This document shows, in pieces, positions 51,886 through 62,037 of a DNA stretch of 64,000 bases. The position numbers were made by a program, and so were the translations under genes. A model generated the notes under the pieces. The model was not told the origin of the DNA. It did not search any database and saw only the letters and a list, made by a program, of their open reading frames with translations. Position 1 is the stretch's first letter, and every line of letters starts with the position of its first letter. Source of the DNA: Marinobacter sp. BW6 (GTDB taxonomy: Bacteria; Pseudomonadota; Gammaproteobacteria; Pseudomonadales; Oleiphilaceae); NCBI RefSeq assembly GCF_008107725.1, contig NZ_VIRN01000064.1:682001-746000 (forward strand). Direction: 5' to 3'.

Positions 51886-53205
51886 ATGAACTCAATGATT
51901 CCTGTAAAGGAATTTGCCGAGCGTCGTCGCAAGCTGATGGAGCGTATGGCGCCAGACAGCATTGCGATTATTCCAGCTGCCCCTGAGCGTGTTCGTAACC
52001 GGGATGTGCTGCACCCGTTCCGCCAAGACAGCGACTTTCATTATCTCACCGGTTTTGGTGAGCCCGAGGCCGTGCTGGCCCTGATTCCGGGGCGTGAACA
52101 CGGGGAATCGGTACTGTTTTGCAAGGAGCGTGATCCACAGAAAGAGCTCTGGGACGGATTCCTGGTAGGCCCGGAAGGCGCCATTGAACGTTATGGCCTG
52201 GACGATGCGTTTCCGATCGCAGACATCGACGACATCCTGCCGGGCATGATCGAAGGTCGCAGCCGGGTGTATTATCCCCTGGGCAAGGACGACCACTTCG
52301 ATGCGCGGGTCATGGACTGGGTGAAGATGATTCGCAGCAAGGTTCGCAGCGGGGCCCATCCGCCCGGCGAATTCGTGGCCCTGGAGCACCTGCTTCATGA
52401 CCTGCGTCTTTACAAGAGCGCCAATGAGATCAAGATCATGGCCAAGGCAGGCCAGATCAGTGCCGAAGCCCACTGCCGCGCCATGAAACGGGCCCGCAAG
52501 GGCGGCTTCGAGTACAACCTTGAGGCGGAACTGATTCACACGTTCATGGAGCATGGCGCCCGGTCCACGGCTTACCCGTCGATTGTGGGTGGGGGCGCCA
52601 ATGGCTGCACCCTGCATTACATCGAGAACAGTGCGCCGCTGAAAGACGGCGATCTGGTACTGATCGATGCCGGCTGTGAATACCAGTGCTACGCCTCCGA
52701 TATTACCCGCACCTTCCCGGTCAGCGGAAAGTTCAGCAACGAGCAGCGGGCCCTGTATGAGGTGGTGCTGGCGGCGCAGTACCAGGCCATTGAGGCTGTG
52801 TCGCCGGAAAACCACTGGAACCGGCCACATGAGGCGGCGCTGGAAGTACTGACCCAGGGCCTGATTGATTTGGGGCTGTTGTCTGGCACCCTGGAAGACG
52901 CCATTGCCAATGAAGCCTACAAACCCTTCTTCATGCACCGAACCGGCCACTGGCTGGGGCTGGATGTACACGACGTGGGCGATTACAAGGTCGGTGACGC
53001 CTGGCGTCAGCTGGAGCCCGGAATGGCGCTGACGGTAGAGCCTGGGCTGTACATCGCGCCGGATAACACCGATGTGGATGAGAAGTGGCGTGGCATCGGT
53101 ATACGGATCGAAGACGATGTGGTGGTGACCAGGGACGGCTGCCGGGTTCTGACCGAAGCAGTCCCGAAGACCATTGCAGAAATCGAAGCCCTGATGGCGG
53201 ACTGA
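51886..53205 (+). CDS. pepP: Xaa-Pro aminopeptidase P
   Basis: PepP removes N-terminal residues linked to proline. The 439-residue protein has the N-terminal AMP_N domain (FRQDSDFHYLTGFGEPEAVL) and the pita-bread metallopeptidase domain. Metal ligands are visible in LVLIDAGCEYQCYASDITRTF (two Asp), HRTGHWLGLDVHDVG (His), ALTVEPGLYI (Glu) and GIGIRIEDDVVVT (Glu). CAGGAGAGACT precedes the ATG. It sits between ygfB and ubiH. Confidence 0.95.
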   Translation: MNSMIPVKEFAERRRKLMERMAPDSIAIIPAAPERVRNRDVLHPFRQDSDFHYLTGFGEPEAVLALIPGREHGESVLFCKERDPQKELWDGFLVGPEGAIERYGLDDAFPIADIDDILPGMIEGRSRVYYPLGKDDHFDARVMDWVKMIRSKVRSGAHPPGEFVALEHLLHDLRLYKSANEIKIMAKAGQISAEAHCRAMKRARKGGFEYNLEAELIHTFMEHGARSTAYPSIVGGGANGCTLHYIENSAPLKDGDLVLIDAGCEYQCYASDITRTFPVSGKFSNEQRALYEVVLAAQYQAIEAVSPENHWNRPHEAALEVLTQGLIDLGLLSGTLEDAIANEAYKPFFMHRTGHWLGLDVHDVGDYKVGDAWRQLEPGMALTVEPGLYIAPDNTDVDEKWRGIGIRIEDDVVVTRDGCRVLTEAVPKTIAEIEALMAD

Positions 53206-53211
53206 GACCTT

Positions 53212-54495
53212 GTGACCAAGCCTGATACTGATCTGATCATTGCCGGTGGTGGCCTTGCCGGAGCAACCCTGGCGTTGGCGCTGGCGCGGATGGTGCCGTC
53301 GCTCCGTGTGACGGTGGTTGAGGCGTTTCCGCTCTCTCCCGATGCCCTGCCGGACAGCTACCAACCCAGCTACGACGCACGTTCTACGGCGCTGGCCTGG
53401 GGTTCCCGGCTGATCTTTGAAGAGCTGGGGCTCTGGCATCGGCTCGCCGAGCATGCCACTCCCATCGAACACATCCATGTTTCTGATCGAGGGCACTTCG
53501 GCGCCACCCGGTTGCATGCCGCCGAGCATGGTCAGCAGGCGCTTGGTTACGTCGCTGACAATCGCTGGATGGGCCTGTGCCTGATGCGGGAGCTACTGGA
53601 AACCAATGTTCAGTGGCGGGCGCCGGCTGAAGTAACGGACATGACGCCCATTGCTGGCGGCGTCCGGGTGCGGTTGTCGGAGGACGGCGTAGAGGTCCCG
53701 GAACTGACGGCCCGCTGCCTGGTGGTCGCGGATGGCGGTCGCTCCGGATTGCGGGAGAAGCTCGGTTTCAGAACCGATCGCCACAGCTACGGCCAGAATG
53801 CCCTGATCGCTAATGTCTCCACCAGTGACAGCCACGGTTTCACCGCCTTTGAGCGGTTCACCGACGCCGGTCCCATGGCGCTTTTGCCTCATGGTTCTCC
53901 CACGCGCGCCGGGCAGCAGTCGGCCCTGGTCTGGACATTATCCGATGAGGTCTTGCAGGAGGTTCTGGAGCTGCCCGACGACGAGAAATGTCGCTGGCTT
54001 CAGGATCGGTTTGGCTGGCGCCTGGGCCGGTTTACCCGCTTCGGTGCCTGTCACCATTACCCGTTGACTCTGACCACGGTGGACGAGCCGGTGCGGCCCG
54101 GTGTCGCTCTGGTGGGCAATGCTGCTCACGCCCTGCATCCGGTGGCCGGGCAAGGGTTCAATCTGGCGCTGCGAGGTCTAATGACACTGGTCGAACAGTT
54201 CCGGCTGGCGGAAGAGCAGGGCCGATCGATCGGCGATCTTGATGTTCTGAAGCGTTACCAGGCTTTGCATCGTCAGGACTGGCGGCAGACTGTGCGCTTC
54301 TCCGATTCTCTCGTGCGCCTGTTCGGGCATTCCATGCTGCCGGTAACCGCTGCCCGTGACGCCGGACTGGTCGGCCTTGATCTGCTGCCCGGGGCAAAAC
54401 GCTGGTTCGCGCGTAAGGCTATGGGGCTTGGCGGTCGCCGGGCGGTGATTGACCGTCCCGTAAACTTGAATCGGGAGGCGCCAGGTCATGAGTGA
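53212..54495 (+). CDS. ubiH: 2-octaprenyl-6-methoxyphenol hydroxylase
   Basis: UbiH is a flavin monooxygenase of ubiquinone synthesis, acting at C1 of the ring. The 427-residue protein has the FAD-binding start DLIIAGGGLAGATLALALAR, the DG motif VVADGGRSGLREKLG and the GNAAHALHPVAGQGFNLAL motif of UbiH/COQ6 proteins. The start codon is GTG, six bases after pepP. The 3' end overlaps ubiI by 8 bases. Assignment as UbiH rather than a paralogue rests on gene order and sequence. Confidence 0.93.
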   Translation: MTKPDTDLIIAGGGLAGATLALALARMVPSLRVTVVEAFPLSPDALPDSYQPSYDARSTALAWGSRLIFEELGLWHRLAEHATPIEHIHVSDRGHFGATRLHAAEHGQQALGYVADNRWMGLCLMRELLETNVQWRAPAEVTDMTPIAGGVRVRLSEDGVEVPELTARCLVVADGGRSGLREKLGFRTDRHSYGQNALIANVSTSDSHGFTAFERFTDAGPMALLPHGSPTRAGQQSALVWTLSDEVLQEVLELPDDEKCRWLQDRFGWRLGRFTRFGACHHYPLTLTTVDEPVRPGVALVGNAAHALHPVAGQGFNLALRGLMTLVEQFRLAEEQGRSIGDLDVLKRYQALHRQDWRQTVRFSDSLVRLFGHSMLPVTAARDAGLVGLDLLPGAKRWFARKAMGLGGRRAVIDRPVNLNREAPGHE

Positions 54496-55711
54496 GGTGA
54501 AAACCTTCGATATTCTTGTGGCCGGTGGCGGCATGATCGGCTCCGCTCTGGCTCTCGGGCTCTCACGCCAGGGCTGGCGTATAGGGCTGGTTGAGGGTTC
54601 CGATCACGAAACCCTGGTTCGGGCGCCGGATCCCGCGACCACCGTTGCAGATTTCGAGCCGCGGGTCAGTGCCATTTCGGTCGCCAGTCAGCAGTTGTTG
54701 GAGCAGCTTGGCGTCTGGTCCGAGGTGACCGCTGGCCGGCACTGTCCTTATCAGGCTATGACGGTTTGGGATGGTGATGGCACGGGGCGCATACAGTTTG
54801 AGGCTGCCGAGCTACAGGCGAGGGTCCTTGGAACGATTGTCGAGAACAGCAGTATCGTGCGGGCCCTGTTCAGGGCGCTGGAACAAAGTCCGGTTGAACT
54901 GATTGAGGGTGCGAGGATTACTGGCTGCAAACGGTTGTCCGATGACGTCACCGTTGAGCTGGAGGATGGCGGATCCTTGTCTGCCGGATTGGTAGTGGGT
55001 TGTGACGGTGCCAATTCCCGTCTGCGTCAGTGGGTGGGCCTGCCAACCCGCGAGTGGGACTACGACCAGCAGGCGATTGTGTGCACGGTGCGAACCACCC
55101 AGAGCCACCGCTTTACCGCCTGGCAGCGGTTTTCCACGACCGGGCCACTGGCCTTTCTGCCTTTGCTGCCCGAGTCTGGAAATGAGCATTTCTGTTCCAT
55201 TGTCTGGTCCCAGGATACCGAGGAAGCCGGGCGTCTGATGGCCCTGGATGACAGCGAGTTCGCAGCGGAACTTGAGCGTGCCATTGAACGGGAGCTGGGT
55301 GCAATTGAGGCGGTCTCCAGCAGGTTTGCCTTTCCGCTTCGCCAGCGCCACGCGAAAGACTACATCGCGCCCGGTTTTGCCCTGGTAGGCGACGCAGCTC
55401 ATACCATCCATCCGCTGGCGGGGCAGGGTGCCAATCTGGGCTACGGCGATGTGCGCGCTATGCTCGACGAGCTTGCGCGGGCAAAGAAAACAGGCCTGAG
55501 TCCAGCCAATGACCTGGTTCTGGCGCGCTACCAGCGCCGGAGAAAAGGTGAGAATCTGACCATGATGGCGGCCATGGAGGGTTTCAAACAGCTGTTTGGC
55601 CGTGATGAGCTGCCAGTGCGCTGGCTGCGCAACACCGGCCTGCGCTGGCTCAATCAGTTGGGCCCGGTCAAAAACCGTATTGCTGCTGAGGCCATGGGTC
55701 TTAACAGCTGA
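54488..55711 (+). CDS. ubiI: 2-octaprenylphenol hydroxylase
   Basis: UbiI (formerly VisC) hydroxylates C5 of the ubiquinone ring precursor. The 407-residue protein is a UbiH/UbiF-family flavoprotein with DILVAGGGMIGSALALGLSR at the N-terminus, VVGCDGANSRLRQWVG and GDAAHTIHPLAGQGANLGYGD. It overlaps ubiH by 8 bases and ends the ygfB-pepP-ubiH-ubiI operon. A weak possibility is UbiF, but the position next to ubiH favours UbiI. Confidence 0.92.
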   Translation: MSEVKTFDILVAGGGMIGSALALGLSRQGWRIGLVEGSDHETLVRAPDPATTVADFEPRVSAISVASQQLLEQLGVWSEVTAGRHCPYQAMTVWDGDGTGRIQFEAAELQARVLGTIVENSSIVRALFRALEQSPVELIEGARITGCKRLSDDVTVELEDGGSLSAGLVVGCDGANSRLRQWVGLPTREWDYDQQAIVCTVRTTQSHRFTAWQRFSTTGPLAFLPLLPESGNEHFCSIVWSQDTEEAGRLMALDDSEFAAELERAIERELGAIEAVSSRFAFPLRQRHAKDYIAPGFALVGDAAHTIHPLAGQGANLGYGDVRAMLDELARAKKTGLSPANDLVLARYQRRRKGENLTMMAAMEGFKQLFGRDELPVRWLRNTGLRWLNQLGPVKNRIAAEAMGLNS

Positions 55712-55730
55712 ACAGAAAAGGAATTTTCCA

Positions 55731-56645
55731 ATGGCAGGAAGCAGTCTTCTGGTTCTGATCGATGACATCGCCACCGTACTGGACGATGTTGCCCTGATGA
55801 CCAAAACCGCTACCAAGAAAACTGCGGGTGTTCTGGGTGACGATCTGGCACTCAACGCCCAGCAGGTGACTGGCGTGAAACCTGCGCGGGAGTTACCCGT
55901 GGTCTGGGCGGTCGCCCGGGGTTCAATGATCAACAAGGCAATCCTGGTGCCAGCGGCCCTTGCGATCAGTTTTTTCATGCCCTGGCTGGTTACGCCGTTA
56001 CTGATGCTCGGTGGTGCCTTCCTGTGTTTCGAGGGCTTCGAGAAACTGGTGCACAAGTTTCTGCATCGGGAGGAAGATCAGAAGCGCAAAGGGGAGCTGC
56101 ATGAGGCCCTCAAGAATCCGAAGGTCGATCTGCGAGCGATCGAGAAGGACAAGATCAAGGGCGCCATCCGCACCGATTTCATTTTGTCTGCCGAGATTAT
56201 TGCCATCACTCTGGGAACGGTGACGACCCAGACCATCGGCATGCAGTTCATGGTGTTGGCGGTGGTTGCCATCCTGATCACGGTGTGTGTCTACGGCCTG
56301 GTGGCGGGGATCGTGAAACTGGACGACGGCGGCCTTTACCTCAGTCAGCAAGACAATCCGGTGCTCCAGAAACTGGGCTCAGGCATTCTCTGGCTGGCCC
56401 CCTATTTGATGAAAACGCTCTCCATTCTTGGCACTCTGGCAATGTTTCTGGTGGGCGGCGGGATTCTCACCCACGGCTTTACCCCGGTCTATGACGCCAT
56501 TCATCACTTTGCGGAAGGTTTTAGTGGGGTGGTTGGCATGGTCATGCCAACGATAGCCAACGGCCTGTTTGGTGTGTTTGCCGGTGCGTTACTGGTCGCC
56601 ATTATCACCCCGCTGACCCGGTGGTGGCAGGCGCGGAACGCCTGA
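55731..56645 (+). CDS. DUF808 (YedI-like) membrane protein
   Basis: The 304-residue protein has the DUF808 N-terminus (LLVLIDDIATVLDDVALMTKTATKKTAGVLGDDLALN) followed by seven to eight hydrophobic segments. E. coli YedI is the best-known relative and has no clear function. AAAAGGAATTTTCC precedes ATG 55731, 19 bases after ubiI, so it may be read from the same transcript. It is convergent with rsmE. Confidence 0.92.
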   Translation: MAGSSLLVLIDDIATVLDDVALMTKTATKKTAGVLGDDLALNAQQVTGVKPARELPVVWAVARGSMINKAILVPAALAISFFMPWLVTPLLMLGGAFLCFEGFEKLVHKFLHREEDQKRKGELHEALKNPKVDLRAIEKDKIKGAIRTDFILSAEIIAITLGTVTTQTIGMQFMVLAVVAILITVCVYGLVAGIVKLDDGGLYLSQQDNPVLQKLGSGILWLAPYLMKTLSILGTLAMFLVGGGILTHGFTPVYDAIHHFAEGFSGVVGMVMPTIANGLFGVFAGALLVAIITPLTRWWQARNA

Positions 56646-56658
56646 GATGCCCCGGGGG

Positions 56659-57378
56659 CTAGAGGCAGGCGTCGAACAGCCGGCTCACCAGCACCGGTAC
56701 TGCGGTTTCCACCCGTAGAATGCGGGGGCCGAGATGTACGCTCTGGCAACCGGCTTCTTCCAGTTTGCCCACTTCGTAATCGGTAAAGCCACCCTCCGGG
56801 CCAATGCAGAGCACCGTCGGCTGGTTCAGGTGAACCGGACAAGGGGTGCTGGTGCCAGGATGCGCTACCAGGGCCTGCTTGTCCGCCAAAAGCGCTGGCA
56901 ACTCGTCTTCCACGAAGGGTTTGAACAACTTGCGGATCTGCACCCGTGGCATCAGGGTGTCTTTCGCCTGCTCCAGCCCAAGGGTTAGGTTTTCCCGAAG
57001 CTGCTCGTCAGATAGCCAAGGTGTCTGCCAGAAGCTTTTCTCCACCTTGTAGCTGTTGATCAGCCAGAGGTCCTTCACGCCCAGGGCGGCGCAGGTTTGC
57101 AGGATGCGACGGAACATCTTTGGCCGGGGCATGGCCAGGATCAAAGTGAGCGGCAGTGGGGGCGGGGTAGGCTGATCCAGCGTAACCTGCAACTCCACTT
57201 CGGTATCAGTAAGTCGGACTACCTCACCGGTTCCAATTTGGCCTCCCGCCCGGCCTACAGGGACCGTGTCACCAGCCACGACTTTGATAACGGAATGCAG
57301 GTGGGCCAGACGCCGGCCGCTCAGAACGGCTCGGTCAGGCGCGACGAAATCCTCGTCAAACAGTAACGCCAGATTCAT
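56659..57378 (-). CDS. rsmE: 16S rRNA (uracil-1498-N3)-methyltransferase
   Basis: RsmE methylates U1498 in the decoding region of 16S rRNA. The 239-residue protein shows an N-terminal PUA-like domain (RRLAHLHSVIKVVAGDTVPV) and a SPOUT-type knotted methyltransferase domain with LCIGPEGGFTDYEV and LGPRILRVETAVPV. It overlaps the tatC end by 4 bases on the same strand, so it is read from the tat transcript. Confidence 0.95.
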   Translation of the reverse strand: MNLALLFDEDFVAPDRAVLSGRRLAHLHSVIKVVAGDTVPVGRAGGQIGTGEVVRLTDTEVELQVTLDQPTPPPLPLTLILAMPRPKMFRRILQTCAALGVKDLWLINSYKVEKSFWQTPWLSDEQLRENLTLGLEQAKDTLMPRVQIRKLFKPFVEDELPALLADKQALVAHPGTSTPCPVHLNQPTVLCIGPEGGFTDYEVGKLEEAGCQSVHLGPRILRVETAVPVLVSRLFDACL

Positions 57379-58160
57379 TCGTTCGCAGGCTCATCGCTAT
57401 CCGGGTCTGCTACTTCCCGTCTTGCCAGCCGCCCGAACAGTATGCCGATCTCGAACAGGATCCACATGGGCACCGCCAGGAGGGTCTGGGAAATAATATC
57501 AGGCGGGGTCAGCATCATGCCGATGATAAAACAGCCCACGACCACATAGGGGCGTTTGGCCGCCAGATCCGCCGGTGTAGTGGCGCCGGTAAGGATCAAC
57601 AGCACGGTGGCGATCGGAATCTCAAAGGCCACGCCGAAGGCGAAGAACATCTTGAGCACAAAATTGAGGTAGCTGGTGATGTCTGGCAATTCGACGATGC
57701 CTTCCGGCCCTATCGCGGTAAAGAAGCCGAACACCAGCGGGAAAACCACGTAATAGGCGAACGCCGCGCCCGCGTAGAACAGAATCACTGAGGTAAAAAG
57801 CAAGGGAAAGGCCAGCCGTTTCTCATGAGCGTAGAGGCCCGGCGCAATGAAGCTCCAGAGCTGATAGAGGATGATCGGGATGGCGGCGAACACGGCCAGC
57901 ACCAGGGCCAGCTTCAACGGCGCGAAGAACGGCGAGGTGACGTCCGTTGCGATCATGGTCTGGCCAACAGGCAACAGCGAGCGGATGGGTTCGGACAGCC
58001 ACAGGTACAGCTCGTTGGCAAACGGATAAATTGCAGCGAAGCAGACCAGCACCGCAAGGACCATTTTCAGAAGGCGATTACGCAGCTCGAGCAGGTGCTC
58101 GATCAGTGGCATTTCCTGCTGTTCCGGAGGCAGCTGGTTGCCGTCGGGTTTTGCATTCAT
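57375..58160 (-). CDS. tatC: twin-arginine translocase subunit TatC
   Basis: TatC receives folded proteins with twin-arginine signals. The 261-residue protein has six membrane segments and the family motifs EHLLELRNRLLKM near the N-terminus, LYQLWSFIAPGLYAHEKR, and the conserved Glu in FAFGVAFEIPI. It overlaps tatB by 4 bases and rsmE by 4 bases. Confidence 0.97.
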   Translation of the reverse strand: MNAKPDGNQLPPEQQEMPLIEHLLELRNRLLKMVLAVLVCFAAIYPFANELYLWLSEPIRSLLPVGQTMIATDVTSPFFAPLKLALVLAVFAAIPIILYQLWSFIAPGLYAHEKRLAFPLLFTSVILFYAGAAFAYYVVFPLVFGFFTAIGPEGIVELPDITSYLNFVLKMFFAFGVAFEIPIATVLLILTGATTPADLAAKRPYVVVGCFIIGMMLTPPDIISQTLLAVPMWILFEIGILFGRLARREVADPDSDEPANE

Positions 58161-58630
58161 GAACGGTTATCCGGCGGACTTTGCGGGGTTTCGCTTTTGG
58201 GTTGTTCTTTTCCGGCAGAACCCACATCAGGACTCTGCGAGGAGTCACTGGCATCAGCGTGATCCTGTGCCGGAGCCTCGGAAGCTTTCGATTGGCTGGA
58301 CACCCGTCGTGTCGCGGGTGCTGGTCTTGGCTTCTGGGTCTCGTTCTCGGGCAGGATCATGTGCTCATACTTCTTGGCCTCGTCCAGGGCGCCGCGTACG
58401 GTTTTCTGGACGTCGTCCAGGCCAACGTCTCCTGCCTTGCGAAGCTCGTCTCGGAGTTCGCCGGCTTTCAGTTCCCGGTCCAGCTCCGAGGTGAACTGGC
58501 CGACCATGCGCCGTGCACCACCCACCCAGCGACCGGCCGCACGGGCGGCCGCAGGCAGACGCTCGGGACCGAGCACCAACAGCGCTATGACGCCGCAGAT
58601 CAGCAGCTCAAGAAAGCCGATATCGAACAT
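58157..58630 (-). CDS. tatB: twin-arginine translocase subunit TatB
   Basis: TatB works with TatC in recognising Tat substrates. The 157-residue protein has the N-terminal membrane helix with a Glu (FDIGFLELLICGVIALLVLGPERLP), an amphipathic helix and a polar, Ala/Ser/Pro-rich tail (about 90-157) that is variable in the family. It lies 11 bases behind tatA. Confidence 0.95.
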   Translation of the reverse strand: MFDIGFLELLICGVIALLVLGPERLPAAARAAGRWVGGARRMVGQFTSELDRELKAGELRDELRKAGDVGLDDVQKTVRGALDEAKKYEHMILPENETQKPRPAPATRRVSSQSKASEAPAQDHADASDSSQSPDVGSAGKEQPKSETPQSPPDNRS

Positions 58631-58641
58631 TCAGCCTAATC

Positions 58642-58881
58642 TCAGCTGTGGGACTTGTCCCGGGGCTTGTCTTCGGCCGCAGCCTGTTGCTGTGGCTGCT
58701 CCTCTTCCTTGCCTTCCAGGGATTCCTGGTTTTCGGCCTTGGAGTCCTCATCGCTCATGGACTTCTTGAAGCCGCGAATGGCACCACCAAGGTCGCTGCC
58801 GATGTTGCGCAGTTTCTTGGTTCCGAACAACAGAATGACAATGCCGAGTACGATAAGTAATTGCCAGATGCTGATACCCAT
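58642..58881 (-). CDS. tatA: twin-arginine translocase subunit TatA
   Basis: TatA oligomers form the protein-conducting part of the Tat system. The 79-residue protein has a short membrane helix ([19 protein letters not shown]), the hinge FG and the amphipathic helix [16 protein letters not shown], followed by a charged Gln/Glu-rich tail. It is the first tat gene, 88 bases behind hisE on the same strand. Confidence 0.96.
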   Translation of the reverse strand: MGISIWQLLIVLGIVILLFGTKKLRNIGSDLGGAIRGFKKSMSDEDSKAENQESLEGKEEEQPQQQAAAEDKPRDKSHS

Positions 58882-58969
58882 TACGGGGTCCTCGTTTTAA
58901 TGTTTCTGTTCAGTGACATTGTACGTTACCAGAACGGTTACGCGGAAACCCCTTTAGAGGTATTACCGC

Positions 58970-59299
58970 TCACTTGTTCCTTGACGCTTTTTCTTCAAGG
59001 CCTGAAAGGTCGAACCGGCTGGCCAGTTCGTCCAGGATATCTTTCGGACCAAGGCCCAGTCTCGACAGCATGACCATGCTGTGGAACCACAGGTCCGCCG
59101 TTTCATAAACCACGTCCCGGGTTTCGCCAGAGTGTTCAGCGTCCTTGGCGGCCAGCAGGGTTTCCGTGCACTCTTCCCCTACTTTTTCCAGAATCTTGTT
59201 CAGACCCTTGGCATGGAGGCTGGCTACATACGAGGTTTCCGGGTCTGCTTCCTTCCGGGCTTCCAGAACCCGTGCAAGGTTTTCCAGTACATCACTCAC
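58970..59299 (-). CDS. hisE: phosphoribosyl-ATP pyrophosphatase
   Basis: HisE removes pyrophosphate from phosphoribosyl-ATP in histidine synthesis. The 109-residue protein has the MazG-like helical core with [16 protein letters not shown] and [13 protein letters not shown], which contain the metal-binding Glu and Asp. It lies 12 bases behind hisI. Here hisI and hisE are separate genes, unlike the fused HisIE of enterobacteria. Confidence 0.95.
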   Translation of the reverse strand: MSDVLENLARVLEARKEADPETSYVASLHAKGLNKILEKVGEECTETLLAAKDAEHSGETRDVVYETADLWFHSMVMLSRLGLGPKDILDELASRFDLSGLEEKASRNK

Positions 59300-59311
59300 T
59301 GTCCGTACTCC

Positions 59312-59728
59312 TCAGTTGCTGCCGTAGATAGTGCCGGGATCCTTGATCACCGGGTCAACACTGACCCACTGACCGTCTTTCAGAGTCCGGTAGAAGCAGC
59401 TGCGTCTGCCAGTATGGCAGGCGATGCCACCTTTTTGTTCCACTTTCAGCAGGATGACGTCTTCGTCGCAGTCCAGTCTGATGTCCCGGATGACCTGCTG
59501 GTGTCCTGAGGTTTCCCCCTTGCGCCAGAGCTTACCCCGAGAACGGGACCAGTACACGGCCTGGCCTTCTTCGGCGGTCAGCCTGAGAGACTCGGGGTTC
59601 ATCCAGGCCATCATCAGGATTTCGCCGGTTTCGGCATCCTGGGCGATGGCCGGCACCAGGCCGTCCTCTGTCCATCGAATGGCATCCAGCCAGTCAGGGG
59701 TCTCGACGTTATCCGAGCTATTTTGCAT
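59312..59728 (-). CDS. hisI: phosphoribosyl-AMP cyclohydrolase
   Basis: HisI opens the adenine ring of phosphoribosyl-AMP. The 138-residue protein has [13 protein letters not shown], the zinc- and magnesium-binding segment [18 protein letters not shown] and the Cys-containing [11 protein letters not shown]. It is placed between ubiB and hisE on the minus strand, the common pseudomonad arrangement. Confidence 0.96.
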   Translation of the reverse strand: MQNSSDNVETPDWLDAIRWTEDGLVPAIAQDAETGEILMMAWMNPESLRLTAEEGQAVYWSRSRGKLWRKGETSGHQQVIRDIRLDCDEDVILLKVEQKGGIACHTGRRSCFYRTLKDGQWVSVDPVIKDPGTIYGSN

Positions 59729-59755
59729 TTTCGTGAATCCTGAAATCTTTATCGG

Positions 59756-61399
59756 TTATCGGCTGCCCCGGAGCATCAGTCCGCCGGCAATGGCAAACAG
59801 TGCCCAGCTCCAGGTAGGTACGCTTTCAATCCACTGCTGGCCCTCAGGCTGGGTGCCTAAAACGCCCCCGATAATCAGCAGTACCGCGAGTGTACCCCGT
59901 CGCCAGCGCCGCTCGGTGCGGATCTGCTGCTCGCGGAGCAACTCCAGTGTCGCCCGGTTCTGGGGCTCGGTGGGCCCGGCTTGTCGCAGCTGGAGGAGGG
60001 CATCGTGCACCAGTTGAGGCATTTCCGGCGACTGTTCCAGCCAGGATGGGAGATGGGATTGCAGAGACTTGATCAGCCCGGATGGGCCAATGCGCTTCCG
60101 CATCCAGGTCTCAAGGAAGGGTTGCGCTGTGCTCCAAAGATCCAGATCCGGATACAGCTGGCGACCCAGGCCTTCCACATTCAGCAGGGTTTTCTGCAGC
60201 AGAACAAGCTGGGGCTGCACTTCCATGTTGAATCGCCTTGCGGTCTGAAAAAGGCGCAACAGGAAATGGCCGAAAGAGATGTCCTTCAAGGGTTTCTCGA
60301 AAATGGGCTCGCAGACAGTACGGATGGCCGCCTCAAACTGGTTTACCGGCGTATCGGGTGGTACCCAGCCGGACTGAATGTGCAGCTGTGCAACCTGCCG
60401 GTAATCGCGGCGGAAAAAGGCCAGAAGGTTTCGGGCAAGATAGCTCTGGTCGTCCGGTGCCAGGGTGCCGACGATGCCGAAATCGATGGCGATATACCGG
60501 GGATCCGAGGGATTGGACGTATCCACAAAGATGTTGCCCGGATGCATGTCGGCATGGAAGAAGCTGTCCCGGAACACCTGGGTAAAGAAAATTTCCACGC
60601 CTTTTTCAGCCAGCACCTTCATGTTGACGCCAGCGGCCTTCAGGGCTGCGGTATCGGCAATGGGAATGCCGTGAATGCGCTCCATCACCAGCACCGATTT
60701 GCGGGTGTAGTCCCAGTCGATAAACGGAATATAGATCAGCGAGGAATTCTCGAAATTCCGGCGCAGCTGACTGGCATTGGCAGCCTCTCGCTGAAGGTCC
60801 AGTTCGTCGTGAATGGTGGAGTCGTAGTCGGCAACCACTTCCACCGGATGCAGGCGCTTGCCCTCGGACCAGTACTTTTCCAGCAGGCCCGCCATCATGT
60901 ACATCAGGGCCAGGTCCTGGCGGATCACCCTCTCGATGCCGGGGCGCAGTACTTTCACCACCACCTTCTGACCGTTGAGCAGGGTGGCAGCATGCACCTG
61001 GGCAACCGACGCGGAAGCCAACGGGTCCGGGCTGAATTCGGCGAACAGTTCAGAGACCGGGGCACCGAGGGAGGTTTCGATAATGCCCCGGGCTTCATCG
61101 CTCGGAAACGGCGGTACCCGGTCCTGAAGGTTCTTGAGAGATTCGGCCATGTCATCCGGCAGGAGATCCCGTCGGGTGGAGAGTATCTGGCCGAACTTTA
61201 CGAATACCGGCCCCAATTCTTCTAGCGCAAGCCGCAGGCGATCGCCACGGTCAAGCTTGGGTTTGGGGAACAGGTGCCACGGCGCAAGCAGGAAAAACAC
61301 CTTCAGGGGCGCAGGCAGTTCTGCGATTGGCAGGAACGTGTCCAGCCGATAGCGGCAGAATACCCAGGCAATTCGAAACAGGCGTTGCAGGCGGGTCAC
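59756..61399 (-). CDS. ubiB: ubiquinone biosynthesis regulatory protein kinase-like UbiB
   Basis: UbiB is an atypical kinase/ATPase needed for ubiquinone synthesis. The 547-residue protein has the KxGQ motif ([18 protein letters not shown]), an Ala-rich nucleotide loop ([11 protein letters not shown]), the catalytic-like [13 protein letters not shown] and [12 protein letters not shown]. One or two C-terminal membrane helices ([28 protein letters not shown]) anchor it. It overlaps ubiJ by 4 bases. Confidence 0.96.
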   Translation of the reverse strand: MTRLQRLFRIAWVFCRYRLDTFLPIAELPAPLKVFFLLAPWHLFPKPKLDRGDRLRLALEELGPVFVKFGQILSTRRDLLPDDMAESLKNLQDRVPPFPSDEARGIIETSLGAPVSELFAEFSPDPLASASVAQVHAATLLNGQKVVVKVLRPGIERVIRQDLALMYMMAGLLEKYWSEGKRLHPVEVVADYDSTIHDELDLQREAANASQLRRNFENSSLIYIPFIDWDYTRKSVLVMERIHGIPIADTAALKAAGVNMKVLAEKGVEIFFTQVFRDSFFHADMHPGNIFVDTSNPSDPRYIAIDFGIVGTLAPDDQSYLARNLLAFFRRDYRQVAQLHIQSGWVPPDTPVNQFEAAIRTVCEPIFEKPLKDISFGHFLLRLFQTARRFNMEVQPQLVLLQKTLLNVEGLGRQLYPDLDLWSTAQPFLETWMRKRIGPSGLIKSLQSHLPSWLEQSPEMPQLVHDALLQLRQAGPTEPQNRATLELLREQQIRTERRWRRGTLAVLLIIGGVLGTQPEGQQWIESVPTWSWALFAIAGGLMLRGSR

Positions 61400-62037
61400 A
61401 GGTTCTCCGGTTCGTCAGTCTTGCCGCGGTTTTTAACGAGGTTCAGCCGGGCTTCCAGTCTTTCGGTGCGCAGGTTCAGTTCGTCGATGTCCTCGAATGT
61501 GGCTTCCAGTTCCCGTCGCCCGGGCAGGGCACGACTTTCTTCGTGCACATACTCTTCGATGTTGGCATTCAGGGACTGAAAGGCCTGTCGACTCCATCGG
61601 ATAGCGCCGCGAACCCGTTGGCCCAGAAAGTGCGCGGGTACATCGCCGATGTGCCGGGCCATGGCGGCCTCCCAATCCGGCTCAAGCTGATTCAGGGCAC
61701 GTTGCAGCTGATGGGCCAGGGCCGTGTCGCCGGTCACCTCAAGACGGCCGTCGGCAAAGACCCGGTCATCGCCGGTGGCCAGCGCTGCAAAGGCGATGGG
61801 CTTGCCGGTGATCTCCAGAGCAGGCTGGTCGGCCGGCTGGGTGCCAACCCGGACGCGGTTTCCGGCACGGTCCAGGGTGTAGGTCAGGGGGAAAGGATCG
61901 GTGATATTGAACTGCACCGGGCCCGCTAGTGCTTCCATCAAGGCATGATGCCCCGCCGGATCCAGTTCCAGCGCCCGGTTGAGGGCGCTTTCCAGGATCG
62001 CGGAGACAGCGGAAAGCAGGGTGGGGCCGGCAACCAT
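61396..62037 (-). CDS. ubiJ: ubiquinone biosynthesis accessory factor UbiJ
   Basis: UbiJ is an SCP2-domain lipid-binding scaffold of the ubiquinone synthesis complex. The 213-residue protein has an N-terminal SCP2-like domain ([45 protein letters not shown]) and a C-terminal coiled coil ([24 protein letters not shown]). It overlaps ubiE by one base and ubiB by four bases, the conserved ubiE-ubiJ-ubiB order. Confidence 0.93.
   Translation of the reverse strand: MVAGPTLLSAVSAILESALNRALELDPAGHHALMEALAGPVQFNITDPFPLTYTLDRAGNRVRVGTQPADQPALEITGKPIAFAALATGDDRVFADGRLEVTGDTALAHQLQRALNQLEPDWEAAMARHIGDVPAHFLGQRVRGAIRWSRQAFQSLNANIEEYVHEESRALPGRRELEATFEDIDELNLRTERLEARLNLVKNRGKTDEPENL

Noticed and set aside
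51892..53529. 545-codon open frame on the minus strand
   Set aside because: It is antisense to pepP and the start of ubiH, both of which show clear catalytic motifs.
59981..61225. 414-codon open frame on the plus strand
   Set aside because: It is antisense to ubiB and has no recognisable features.
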